Source: Toxonevra muliebris (lineage: Eukaryota; Arthropoda; Insecta; Diptera; Pallopteridae). Taken from it: a stretch of 64,000 bases of DNA. Under the pieces are notes generated by a model, which saw nothing but the letters and a program-made list of their open reading frames with translations, was not told the origin of the DNA and did no database searches. A program made the position numbers and the translations under genes. The DNA lies in the NCBI GenBank assembly GCA_963691655.1, contig OY829326.1:37599989-37663988 (forward strand), in the 5' to 3' direction. Positions 1-11,139 of this stretch are shown here, piece by piece; the first letter of the stretch is position 1, and every line of letters begins with the position of its first letter.

Positions 1-610
1 GGCCTGACTTTTGACCCCAATAGGTTCAAAATCTAAGTCTAAGTCTAAGTTTTTGGCCTGTTTATGGTTTGATCTTTGGTCTAAGTTTGTATCTAAGTTT
101 TGTCTGAGTTTGGATCTGATATAATTTTTGGCGAGAGCTCGGTCTTAGTTTTGGTCTAAGCTTTTGTCCAGCTTTTGGATTGAGTTTTTGTCTAATTTTT
201 GGTCCGAATATGGTGCGAACTTTATTTGAGTGAATGTGGTCTAAAATTCGGTCTTATTTTTTTTATTGAATTTTGATCAGAAATTGTGCTTGATTTTTAG
301 TCAGAATTATTTAAATTTCTGGTATAAATTTGTTTTTGAATTTTGGTCTGAGTTTGGATTCGAATTTCGATCGCCCTAATTTTTGTGCACAATTTACTAT
401 GAATTTTGGTCTGAATTTATGTCTAACTTTTGGTCTGGCTTTAGGCTTAGTTTTAGGTCTGCTTTTTGGTCTAATTTTTGGACAGAATTTGTTATGATTT
501 TAGTTCGGATTTTTATCTGATTTTAGGTCAAATTTTTAGTCTGAATTTAGGTCCGATTTTTTATGTTTGGTTTTTGTTTTATGTGGTTTATAGCCTTATT
601 TCCGATTAGT
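1..610. repeat. Degenerate 12-mer tandem array, block 1
   Basis: Almost the whole stretch is a run of diverged units close to GAATTTTGGTCT (variants such as AGTTTTTGGTCT). The + strand is rich in T and G and poor in C. No unit is repeated perfectly for long, so this is an old array. It is open on the left, so its true start lies outside the window. The same unit reappears at 4520-4850. I see no gene in it. Confidence 0.7.
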
Positions 611-769
611 CTCTAGTCCAGCCTAGTCTGCTCTGGATCATTATAGACACGTTTTATGTGTTAACATAAAAGAAATCATCTCAATTAGTTAGTTTGACTA
701 TTATTCTACAGAATACTTAAGAACTGTATCGAAAAGAAACTGCACACTTTCAATTCAATATTTCTCACA

Positions 770-1670
770 GTGTAGACGTTGGATCAAAATGGTGTAACCA
801 CCTTTAAAAAGTGTGATCGATTCTACTTTTATTGCTACTTCTGTATGTGTTATTCTTGTTCTAGTTTTCGCTATGCCTCGAATTGAAGATCACGGCCCAA
901 GCAAATTCTGCACAATTACTGTACTGAAAAAGGAATTTTTTATAGACAACTGGCTAAACGGTACAAAGTTAGTGCAAATGGTGTCAAAAATGTTATAATC
1001 AAGTTTGGAGATATCTGTTCTCTTAAAGATTGGCCGAAAAGTGGAAGAAAAAATGTCCAAAAGATCCGAAATTTGAAGCAAATGTAACTGCCTCAAAAAA
1101 CAAAACCAAATCAATGCCAGCGCGAGACTTGGCAAAGAAAAGCCAGTGCCTCTATGATTGTAAGAGGAAAACAGACATAATTTAGCAAATTACAAGATAA
1201 AAAAATGGCAAAAAAAATTGTAGGACAATTGCAAACTTGGCTTTGCGGTTTTCAGACCATCTTGATTCTTACAAAGGTCACCATATACGAAGAAATTTAC
1301 ATGAAAAAGTGCTTAAAGCGTCGTTTTATAATTAAATAATAATAAAAAACGCAATGTATTAAAAATATTTTGGTCTGGTTTAGCTACTGCACACTTGGCC
1401 CGTTCGATACTGAATGTTTTAGAAACAAACAACGTCAATTATGTTGCATAAACGGAGAACACACCAAATGCTCCAGAATTTCGCCCAATAAAGAGATATT
1501 GGGCTATTGTCAAGCGGAACTTGTAGAAGGGTAGTCGAGTTGCAGGTGACGTCAAAGAATTGAAAAAAACTTGCTTAAGGCAGGCAATGAGGTTACAAAA
1601 CAAGGTATACATAGTTTGATAAAAGAGATAAAACAAAAAATTCTGCGTAAATTAAGGGAATCACTTTTTT
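770..1670 (+). pseudogene. Tc1-like transposase remnant
   Basis: Scattered frames on the + strand carry pieces of a Tc1/mariner-superfamily transposase. Around 965-1060 there is a helix-turn-helix-like stretch (LAKRYKVSANGVKNVI) followed by SLKDWPKSGRK. At 1375-1540 the catalytic end is recognisable: LATAHLARSILNVLETNN, then PNAPEFRPIKRYWAIVKRNL. The frame is broken by several stops and shifts. Two key acidic residues appear lost: the Asp expected just before LATAH reads Gly, and the Glu expected in the PIE motif before RYW reads Lys. The family resembles the two Tc1-like copies at 43676 and 50410 (shared RYWA-VKRNL), but this copy is far older. Terminal repeats are not clear, so the ends are approximate. 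Confidence 0.7.
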
Positions 1671-3985
1671 TTATATGTCTTAATGGAATATTAATTAAGA
1701 TATATTTATTGTTAAAATAAAAAAAATTGCAGACAAAAAATAATAAAAACCGTTATGTTACAAGCAAAACAATGTGGGCAGTTTATTTTCGATACAGTCC
1801 TTACTTACATCCCGAAATACTTAATGTTTAATACATTCCTTTAAACCTCAATAAAACTCGTATCAAATTTGACTCTATTTTCTTTTGCTGCTTTAAATTT
1901 TTGAAAGGCCTCGAAAAATAAATGTAGCAAATTCCCTTCATTTTTGGGCACTCTTAAATCAAGTTTTTTTTTTAAATTGGGCGAATTTTGGCAACCAATG
2001 ATGACAGTTTGTTGGGAGCATCCATAAACTGAACTGTGTTAAGTAAGATTCGCTTTGGGCAACGATGAGAATTAAATATGCTTGTAGATCATATTGGGAA
2101 ATCTAGAACATCTTCAATCACTGTATGTAAAACAATTTTCTGTCAAATATTAACAGTTTTTTGTGTAATTTTTTCATAAATCAAACTATTTCGGAGTCAG
2201 GGAATTTACATGAAAATCAACTTCTATCATATATACGAAAAAGAAGTGATGCCATAATTCTATTGCCCACCACTGTGTACGTGATATTGTAAATACCCTA
2301 TCTTGTTTTCATTCTTCTTGTTCAACACACACAAATCATCAACTTTGTAGAAATGTCATTGTTACCTTGTAATTGCAATTGTTACAAAAACGGCAAAAAG
2401 AAGAAAAGAGTGAGAAAGAGACAGAGCGAGAGAGATGGTGACATGCTTTTATTCTTGGCAGCAGTTTCTCTTGCGTTTTCTCCCTCATCGCATACCATTT
2501 TCGTTCTTTTCTTTTACATGATTCCCCCTTTCTCTTACAATTTTTTTTTTTTTTTTTTTTTTTGCGACGCGCATCGTTAAAAAGTCAAAACGACAAGTAA
2601 CGAGCAGAAATCCTTTTTCATGTGCTCAACTTCCGTTTCCGTCATTTTACTACTTTTCGCTTACGCAACTTTTTCCATTAAAAAGCATAAAAAGTAAAGA
2701 GCAAAATACACAACCATACACACGCTTCTCTTGTCAACTGCGTAGTATTGCTAGTTGCTCGCTCGCTCTCTCGCTCACTAACTTCTTCTTCTTTACCCCA
2801 CCTCAGCACACTTTTCTAAAGTCACATCAAGCGGAAGCAGTTTATTTTTGGATACCGCTGAGTGTTACCAAAAGTACAAAATAAAATAAAAACAAAAAAA
2901 GAAACATGGAGTAGGTACCGTTAATGCTATTTTCACTACAATTTCATTTTCTCTGCAGCTTCTTCTACAGGTTTAGTTGCTGCCACTACTCTTACTCTGA
3001 CTGCTACTGTAGCCGCTTCTGTCGTTGCTGCTGTTGCTACTACTACCGCTTCTTCTATTTTATTTTGTTTTTTTTTTTTTTTTTGCTACCATTTCAGCCG
3101 CTTCTGTTGCTGATGTTATGCTCATTGCCACCGCATGTTGTAAGTGATGCCTTTCTTTGGCAGTTTTAGTTTCATCATCTTGCTCGCTGCTGTTTTCTGT
3201 TACTTGATTTACTTTTTTTTCCGCTGGCGCGCTTAAGGATATCATCAGCATCTCCTACGGTATATTTGGAGTATAGGTATCCTAGCAGTAAATAAAAAGC
3301 AAACATTTTTAAAATTGTTTCTGTGAGATGACTTTACGCTTTATGGCAACGGCATGTGCTCTTTTGCACACAAACACACTCGCATAGTAAAAACTTTACA
3401 CATGCAGCAAACTATGCAAAACTTTGTTAAGATTTCTTTTCTTTTTCCTCCAGTTTCGCAAAACAAGTAAAAACTTGTTGTGAATACATATACATAACAG
3501 CTAACGAAAGGGGTGAAAAGCGCGACTTGAAAGTTTATAGCAATACAAAACAAAAAATCAACAAACCAAATTTGCATAAATTTAGTTATCAAACAAAAAA
3601 AAAAAAAAGAGACAAAAAAATGTAGAAGTTTGCAATATTTCAACAAAATGTTGCTCTAAAAAAGGATGAGAACATAAATATTTTTACTAAACAAATTTGA
3701 ATTTAAAATTTAAATATTTTTTCAGTATATTCCGCTTCGTTTTGTCTTCTTGTGTTTTTTCTTTAATTATTTTGAATAATTTGCCCATTTTATTTTTTTG
3801 TTTTTATTGCAATCATAAAGTTAACTGAATTCCATCCACATGCAGTTCGGACTCCACTCGACACATCTTTAAAGTTACGTGTCAGATTAAGTCATTCATG
3901 TTTAGAATTTACTTCAGCACATCACACTACAGTTCTGTTGTCATTATCTTCGAATTTAAATAATTGAAATTCATATGTATGTATT
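1671..3985. other. Upstream sif intron, no gene seen
   Basis: AT-rich intronic sequence with poly-T runs (about 2540-2562 and 3067-3083), a pyrimidine-rich stretch with degenerate CTG/CTT triplets at 2950-3060, and an A-run near 3595-3608. The short open frames here are low-complexity and have no domain that I recognise. No splice-bounded exon was found. Confidence 0.5.
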
Positions 3986-4132
3986 CAGTAGCGGATTTCA
4001 GAAGGGGATTTAGGGTTAAACTCTCCCTCTCCCCCCTCTCGTACTGATGTAAATTTAAAGCATTTTGTTAGTTAGCCAACTTAAAGAAACGAAATAATTA
4101 AAACTCCGTCTTTTCTCTGGATCTGCTAGTGT
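3986..4132. mobile_element. hAT-like MITE (AGCGGAT family), copy 1
   Basis: Terminal inverted repeats CAGTAGCGGAT at the left and ATCTGCTAGTG at the right enclose about 145 bp with no coding content. The flanks are imperfect copies of a TATGTAT-type 8-mer, which fits an 8-bp target duplication. The element at 53195-53363 has the same ends (CACTAGCGGATCC) and a similar GGGG/CCCC-rich subterminal block, so this is a dispersed family. hAT assignment rests on TIR and duplication length only. Confidence 0.5.
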
Positions 4133-4312
4133 ATGTATGTATGCCTATTCTTATACATCATGTCCTTCTAAACTTCTCAAAGGATCAATGATCAGAAGTG
4201 CAAACTTCAACTCTATAATGTTTTACAATCTTTATTATTTACCAATCAATATACAGCCATGCCTTTGTAAAAATATATTAATCCCTTAAAATCTTTCTAC
4301 AACGCAACTTAA

Positions 4313-4435
4313 CCCATTAACGGGAACAAATGTAGATAGACCAAGAAAGTAGCTTATGAAAAAAGTTGTTTTTGAACCTGGCTAAGGAGCGTTTCAGCGA
4401 CTAGGTGCCGCATGGCACCACTAGGCATTACTGGG
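4313..4435 (-). mobile_element. piggyBac-type MITE, copy 1
   Basis: A 123-bp element begins CCC, ends GGG and is flanked on both sides by TTAA (4309-4312 and 4436-4439), the hallmark of piggyBac-type insertion. It contains the internal palindrome GGTGCCGCATGGCACC. The same sequence occurs in the opposite orientation at 11040-11135 and 63853-63983. It is too short to code for anything, so it must have depended on a transposase supplied in trans. Confidence 0.75.
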
Positions 4436-4519
4436 TTAATATACTCCATATACAACACTTTTGCAGAGCTTTACAATGGCTTTGATCTGTCTTAGCTCAG
4501 ATTTTGTTTCTATTCTGTT

Positions 4520-4850
4520 ATTGCTTTTTAGGTCCTGTTTTTAGTTTGAATTTTGGCTGAATTTTGGTTAGCTTTTAATTTTCGGGCTGATTTTTATTTT
4601 TATATAATTTAACTTTTGTTAAGGCTTTTTCTATGACTTTTGGTCTAACTTTTTATCTGAGTTTTGGTCTGATTTTTTGTTTGAATTTTGGTCTGAGTTT
4701 ATGCCTGAATTTTGGTCTAAACTCTTGTCTCTTTTTCGATCTGAATTTGGTTCTGAATCTCAGTTGGAGTTTTGGTTCGATTTTTATAGTTTGGTTTGAT
4801 TTTTGGTCTGATTTTTTTTTTTTATAATTTGTTTTAAGATCTATTCTCTA
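4520..4850. repeat. Degenerate 12-mer tandem array, block 2
   Basis: The same diverged unit as at the left edge (GAATTTTGGTCT and variants) fills this block. On the + strand it gives an open frame that reads as a hydrophobic Phe/Leu/Gly/Ser repeat; I take this as a by-product of the repeat, not a gene. The 3.9 kb between the two blocks contains unrelated sequence and two MITEs. Confidence 0.65.
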
Positions 4851-6837
4851 CTCCGGTCTAGTTTTCGAAAACATTTTATATTTTCTGCTTTTCTTTTTTT
4901 TTCACTTTATATCCCATCAAGTTTTAGCTAAACTCTCATTTTTATTACCAATTTTCCACACAACTTTTATTGCTTCGGATATTAGCAATTGATAATCCTG
5001 GCTTTTGCGCTATTATTCTTTAGAATACAAAAGTTTAAGGCATCCCTTTAATTTAGGAAAGTCCATAATTCTAGTCATGCCTAAAACTATGCTACAAAAG
5101 TTTTGAATGAATATTTTGCAATTCAAAAAATACACAAACATGTAAGATTAGAACAATTTTTCTTCTCGAAATAAGCACTGAAAATTATTTTCTTTGTTTT
5201 CGAACATAATTTTTAGTTAATATCAACATAAATGTAATTTTAAAATATTATTGCAAATATTTTTTGTACAAATTCTGATTTTCTTCTTCTCAAAATTTGA
5301 ATATAAAAAAATGTACATGCAAAATTGAAATCTTTTGTACTGATTTTACCACAGATCTATAAAAAAAAATAGCTAGGCCATGCATACATTTTCTGCTTTT
5401 CGCATTAATGTCACTGTCTTTTTACTTACTTATTATGCACATACTTATGTTCATTTGACAGGATTGAGCTGGCACATAAACTCACAAAATTCACTGTAAG
5501 AACATAGTTCCATTGTGAATCAATTATATCAATCGGCAAAATGTCCATGTCCTTTCATTAAAATTCATTGCTGGAAGCTGCTGATGTTGCTGCTTTTCTC
5601 CTTATCTATTATTGGCATTATTGGATTGAGATGTCAACGATTGAAACATGCACAGAAAAGTATGCTTTAATTTTTGTCGGTTTCTTTTTTTTTTTTTTTC
5701 TTTCTAAATTTTTTGCATGAATCAAATGTTTCTCAAATGTAAAGTGAATATTAAGAGAAAGTTACTTGATAGCAAGCAAAAACTTATAAATGCTTACATA
5801 CATAGATAAAAATGTGAATGTGATTACGAACGATTGAAAATGAAAACGTGAAGACACGTTAGCAATTATCATTAGCATCGTAATTGTGATGCTGAACGTA
5901 AATGCTAATAAAAATCAAATGGAAAATTATAGAGTAAATATTTGATGATGCACAGAAATTCTGAAATTCTTATTCATTCATTCATCTGGTGAATTCTTTT
6001 TATAACAAAGCAGCTATGCACACATTATTCCTTATTTTAGGAAAGTAAAAGCTACTAAATATGTAAGAAGCTTATTGTGCTACTAAAGTAATATATACAC
6101 TTACATATATAACAAAAATGTTTGAATTTTATAAAGAAATTATTTTTACCTAAGGAATTTTTGTGTAAGCACAAGCGAATTTTATATTTTTGAAGATACT
6201 TAAACATTTCTAGTTGATTTAGTAAATATTCAACAAAAATTAAGAAATTTCAGTAGTTTAAGTAAATTTCTTATCAACAATTTATTGGTAAATTAATTTT
6301 ATATATTGTACTAAATCTTTAAAATTCTTAATGTTGCAGCTGCAACTATCGGTTTAAGACACACTTCACAGAACTAAAGTAAGATAGTCAAATCCAATTT
6401 TACTTATCACTCACAAATATTTTTCATTAAATTCAAAAATGTATTTTTTTTAATGAAATATTTCTACACTATTTGTTTTGATTTGCTATTAAAATAATTT
6501 ATTTAAATATTGATCTGGATAATGCTGTGCCTGGTAAATTTAATTCATAATAAATAGTATTGCATACTTTTAGGCTTATATTTATTTTTTTTATTACTTA
6601 TTAATTGGAAAATGTTGGCATACATGGAATTAAAGCTTCTCAATACACATGCAGCATGTTTATACGTTTGTTTAAGAGTATTCACCGAAAACACGATCAC
6701 GAATAATTCGTGTATTTCAAACATTCGTGCATTGTTTACCGCAACCGTAGGTAAATTCATAAATATTATATAAACTAACCGTGATTTTTTATGACATTAT
6801 CAAGCTTCACATGAAGAAAGCACCCATTAAGCTTGTA
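4851..6837. other. Upstream sif intron, no gene seen
   Basis: AT-rich non-coding sequence with poly-T near 5686-5700. Apart from the dispersed motif copy at 6561 I see no transposon end, RNA gene or exon in it. Confidence 0.45.
6561..6574 (+). repeat. Dispersed motif TGCATACTTTTAGG, copy 1
   Basis: Exact copy of a 14-base core found repeatedly in this gene's introns. It is preceded by AATAGTAT and followed by CTTATATTTA, both echoed at other copies. Confidence 0.6.
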
Positions 6838-7696
6838 CCACCTTGATCAAAAAGTTCCCGGAATAACCACCGTGTGGCGCTCCCATCGTTCCGATTTGAG
6901 CTTCGTTTTTTTTTTTGTTAAGTTGGTACATCTGTTGTTGATATTTCCTCTAAATCTTAGCGTCGTAGCTTGACATTTGCATAAATTACGTAGCCAAGAG
7001 TACATCTATATCTGTGTATGTTGGTGATTTTTTACAATTTTATTAAATTGTATTGTATTAAATTTTTCGTAAAAAAACGGATTTATGATGCGCGAACGTT
7101 AGAAATAACGGTCGTTTACCAGTGGCACGAGCGGTTCAAAAGTGGTCGTGAGTCAATCGAAGTTGATGAACGCAGTGGCAGACCATCGACATCGAAAACC
7201 GTCGAAAACGTTGATAAAGTAAAAGAAATTTTGGTCAATAACTATCGGAGAGTATTATTTGGGCATTATGAGGCGTTTGCGTGAAGCAATTCGCCGAAAG
7301 AGAAAACTCGTGGATTTTGCACCATGAAAACGCACCGTCGCACAGTGCCATCATTATTCGTAATTTTTTGACGAAAAATGCAACAAATACCATCCAACAG
7401 CCACCGAATTCACCTGATTTGGCTCTCTGTGACTTCTTTCTGTTCAATCGAGTTAAAAAACCATTATGGGGAACGCGTTTCAGCAGCCGAGAGGAAGTAA
7501 TAGAAAAATCGCAGAAAACTCTGATGGACATACCGAAAACCGAATATAAAAAATGTTTCGAGGATTGGATCAAGCGTTGGCATAAGTGTGTTGCAGTCGA
7601 TGGGGATTAGTTTGAAGAGGACAATATAGATTTAGATGAATAAACTTGTATTTCTAATTTTCTGAATAAATTCCGAAAACTTTTTGATCAAGGTGG
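6838..7696 (+). mobile_element. Internally deleted mariner element
   Basis: Terminal inverted repeats of about 26 bp begin CCACCTTGATCAAAAAGTT at the left and appear reversed at the right end, with two mismatches. Both ends abut TA (6836-6837 and 7697-7698), the mariner target duplication. The element is 859 bp, while intact mariners are about 1.3 kb, so about 450 bp is missing from the middle. It sits in the upstream sif intron in the same orientation as the gene. Confidence 0.85.
7018..7610 (+). pseudogene. mariner transposase, internally deleted
   Basis: The N-terminal part keeps the end of the DNA-binding region (VYQWHERFKSGRESIEVDER, then SGRPSTSKTVENVDKVKEIL). The protein then jumps directly to the end of the catalytic core: LREAIRRKR, a frameshift, then NSWILHHENAPSHSA and SPDLALCDFFLF, and finally the usual C-terminus through KRWHKCVAVDGD to a stop near 7608. 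The first catalytic Asp block is deleted. The second, normally HHDN, reads HHEN, a D-to-E change. The third Asp, in CDFFLF, is present. The copy cannot encode a working transposase. It belongs to the mariner family; subfamily not determined. Confidence 0.85.
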
Positions 7697-8239
7697 TATA
7701 GGTAGTTGTAAGTTTTATGTGACAGAGGGTAAGATGGCGAATTAAAATTCGTGTTATCGCCTATTAGATTGTTGCATTTACAAAGGTAAAGGTGAAGACT
7801 GAAGTATAAAAACTCGCTGATTGAAATTTACTTCCAATTTTCTTTAATCTTATGTTTTTCTTTGCTTTATTTTTTGATTGCCTGCTTCGTCGCAGCCAGA
7901 CCTGTTTTGGTAATTTTTCATTGGAATCTTGGAATTTCTTCTGACGGAACATTTAAGTGTTGTTAACACGTGTTGTTAAAAGTTTGTGTACCTGCACGAA
8001 AATTAATCTAGAGCTAAATAATAGAGATTTGAAATCAGCACATGAAAATCCATAAGCATCGTTTAAAATTTCTGATAATACGATAATTACAACTAAATTC
8101 AATCCAAAATAATCGTAGGATCTCTAGAGACAGCTTAAGCATTTCAGTTGATCTCCTCACAGTTCTGACGATTGTGCTGTCGACTTTTTTAAGATAGTTG
8201 TAAAAAATACCAATGATATTTATTGAAAAAGAATTACTG

Positions 8240-8360
8240 ACTTGATTTCTTATTGAAGTAATCTATATATAAATTGAACTGCATAAAGCTGTACCAAATA
8301 ATGTTGGTTTATAACGAATAGTGATGCATACTTTTAGGGATATGTTTAATATACTTACTA
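8240..8360 (+). repeat. Dispersed motif element, copy 2
   Basis: Core TGCATACTTTTAGG at 8325-8338. About 80 bp upstream it has ACTTGATTTCTTATTGAAG, which is also found in diverged form upstream of the copies at 10274 and 10978. This suggests that the repeated unit is at least about 110 bp and not just the core. Confidence 0.5.
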
Positions 8361-10184
8361 ATTTTGTTTATATTAATAGGCGAAAGTATGTAGTTTATAA
8401 CTTTAGATTACATATTAAATAATTCATTACTAAAGTGTTGAATTTTAATGAAATATTCTGGGATATTGCGAGAATTTTATTTATATGAAAATATCGATTC
8501 AAGTGATAATAATACTTACATAATATACCTAAATAGTAAATTTTCCCAAAGCAACTGTTCCCGAAGCAATCAAAAAACAAAACAAAAATTTACTGTATTG
8601 AAGTACAGGCTCTTTACTTTATTTCCCTTTATTACTCTACCTAATACAAAACTAAAGTATCTTCTTTAAATGGCATAAATTTTCACACAGTTTAACTAAC
8701 AAGAAGAATGAAAATGAGGGAAGTAAAAAGAAGAAAAAAGTATGAAAAAGCCATTGAAGATTTCTGTTTCTCTCATTTTCTCAAATGCTACGCATACGCA
8801 ACATTGTCCAATTTACTTTTTCATATCTCATTACACACTAACATCGATGTAATTTGTCATGCGGCATAAAAAACACGAAATCATTTCAAGCAAATAATAT
8901 TTATTTTGGTCTTTTTTATGTTCACATAAAAATACATACATAAAATGGAAATAAAAGTGTAAAGAGAAAATCATTTCACTCTGGCAATCATTCAGGCATT
9001 TCTTCATTTCTCTCATTTTGTATTATATTCCTTGTCTTGTCTATTTTTATTTTATTTTATTTTTTTTTTTTTATAATTGAAGTGTAAAAAACCTCAGCAA
9101 ATATTTCTTCAACGCCTCATTATCAACATCAATAACAAAATGTTGTGCACTTCCTCCCTTCTACAGCAACAACAGCAACATTTGGTTGTTACTGCTGTTG
9201 TGACACCAGAATAGAAACATCAGCAGCAGCACGTGTTTTTAGTGTCATTTGGCATGCCACATAACCAAGACCAAGCCAAAAAAAAAAAAGGTGTCAACTT
9301 TGGCTTTTTAGTATTTGTTTTTTGACTGTTGGTAAAAGCAGAAAAAAATAATGAAGCTAGCTAACACAAATCAAGTTTTTTTTTTTGAGAATGTTAGTAA
9401 ATTTTGATGGGACTTTTCACTTTTTTTATACACTACTTTTTTCTATACTCTTATGTGCTTGTTACAAAATTAATGGATGGCAACATTCTCTGTGTTTGTG
9501 TCTGTGCACATTTTCCTCGTTTTTTTTGTTTTTTTTTTTGCTGTAATTTTTCCTAATTAAACAAAGCTAATGTACATGAGCTGCTACCTTACAGCAGCTG
9601 CTCTGTATATTAAAATTCCACCCCCATTTTCTATTTATGCACCATCATCATAAAAAAAAATTTTGATTTTCCACAAAGGCGGGAAAATGTAAAAAAAAAT
9701 TAAGTACGCTTTTTATTTTTATGTTTATGTTGATTGCATTGTATTGTGGAATTTAAAAAAATTTATACATGAGTAAATTAAAACATTCTTTATTCTCATC
9801 GACTATATAAAATTTTAATATTTCTGTGATTGATAGTAAATAAATATTTTGACACGAATAATTAATGATAATTTTTATTAAAAGGAAAAAACATTTAAAG
9901 AATAATTCTTTTTAGTGAGATTGCAATTTTGTAATAATTTCTCAAAGTCTCTAAATAATTGTCAATTCATTTTTGTAGAATAATTAATATAAATAAGTAA
10001 AGTTCTTAGAGATTTTTTTTGATTATTCAGGCAGGCATTAAATTTTCGATGATTTTGAGGGTTTTGAGGAAAAATCTCAATCAATGGAAGAGACTTATAG
10101 ACATTCAATTTTCTCGAATTCGAATTAACTTTTTCTTTTCTTTTAAGAGGAACATTTTGATGAAAAATTATTACAACAATCGAA

Positions 10185-10310
10185 CTGACTTGGTTTCTTA
10201 GTATAAACAATTTTTGCAAATATTGTAAAGCATAACGCTGAACCAACTAAATGTAGCTCATTACAAAAAGTACTGCATTCTTTTAGGGTTTAGTTTAATT
10301 TAGTTACAAA
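10185..10310 (+). repeat. Dispersed motif element, copy 3
   Basis: Core TGCATTCTTTTAGG (one mismatch) at 10274-10287, followed by GTTTAGTTTAATTTAGTTAC. Upstream it shares GACTTGGTTTCTTA and GCTGAACCAA with copy 2 (CTTGATTTCTTA and GCTGTACCAA). Confidence 0.5.
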
Positions 10311-10911
10311 TACTGAAGATGAATTAAATGGCTTCTTTTATGCATCAATGTGAGGTTAAAAATGAATAAAAAGTATTGGCAAATGCGTTACATAGCAATT
10401 AACACAATTCCCTAGATATTAGATAAACCAGTACTAAATTAGTTAAATCATTCAGAGAAGGAAACCAGTCCCTAATATTTTCAACGTAATACTAGCTAGT
10501 TTTGGGCAACAACAAAGAATGTCTTGCAAAGTTTTTGCGCATAAGAGCTTTTACAGTTCTTGTAATAGCACGTCTGCTACTAGTCCAAGTTTTTCGACGA
10601 GTTACGTCAAAAGAAAATCAACTAATTGAATTCTTTGAAGGGTGGTGATGGTGACGATTGCAGATGGTTCCTCTATCTGCTCTTTGAGTAGGTAAAAAGT
10701 CGTTTATGGAAGCTGAGTATTAGAAATAGAGTGATAGAGTTAGAGGGCCCATGTAACAGAGTGGAATTTTATTGGCGACAGTAAGGCTTTGAAGGTGGAA
10801 CTGTTGCTATTAAATTCCCTCAGATTCAAATCGTATTTTTCTTGTCATTCATATTCCTTAATTATTTTATTTAATTTAAAAATAATTTACCTAAAAATGA
10901 AAAGTCGAGTT

Positions 10912-11012
10912 GGCTTGATTTCTTTATTAAAATCATAAATGCTCAACCATATAAATTTATTTCATAGCAATTAGCATTGCATACTTTTAGGCATAGATTA
11001 AATTACTATCTT
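10912..11012 (+). repeat. Dispersed motif element, copy 4
   Basis: Core TGCATACTTTTAGG at 10978-10991 followed by CATAGATTAAATTAC. Upstream GGCTTGATTTCTTTATT matches copies 2 and 3. Confidence 0.5.
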
Positions 11013-11039
11013 CAGATACAAACCCTTAAATTTGATTAA

Positions 11040-11135
11040 CCCAGTAATGTCTAACAGTGCCATATAGCACCTAGTTGCTGAGCCGTTCCTGAAGTAGGTT
11101 CAAAAGCAATTTGGTTCCCGCTCGTCCTTAATGGG
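11040..11135 (+). mobile_element. piggyBac-type MITE, copy 2
   Basis: Starts CCCCAGTAATG, ends CCTTAATGGG, with TTAA on both sides (11036-11039 and 11136-11139). It shares the palindromic GTGCCATATAGCAC core and the GCTGAGCCGTTCCTGA block with copies 1 and 3. It lacks the inner segment present in copy 3. Confidence 0.75.
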
Positions 11136-11139
11136 TTAA

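Larger units (their letters stand above)
7697..11039. other. Upstream sif intron with motif copies, no gene seen
   Basis: AT-rich non-coding sequence. It contains three copies of the dispersed TGCATACTTTTAGG element (listed separately), CAG/ACA triplet runs near 9165-9230 and poly-T tracts near 9058-9072 and 9519-9540. No exon, RNA gene or transposon terminus was recognised in the rest. Confidence 0.45.

Noticed and set aside
2353..3251. Several 60-80-residue frames with Tyr/Cys/Phe-rich composition
   Set aside because: They come from pyrimidine triplet runs and poly-T and have no recognisable domain.
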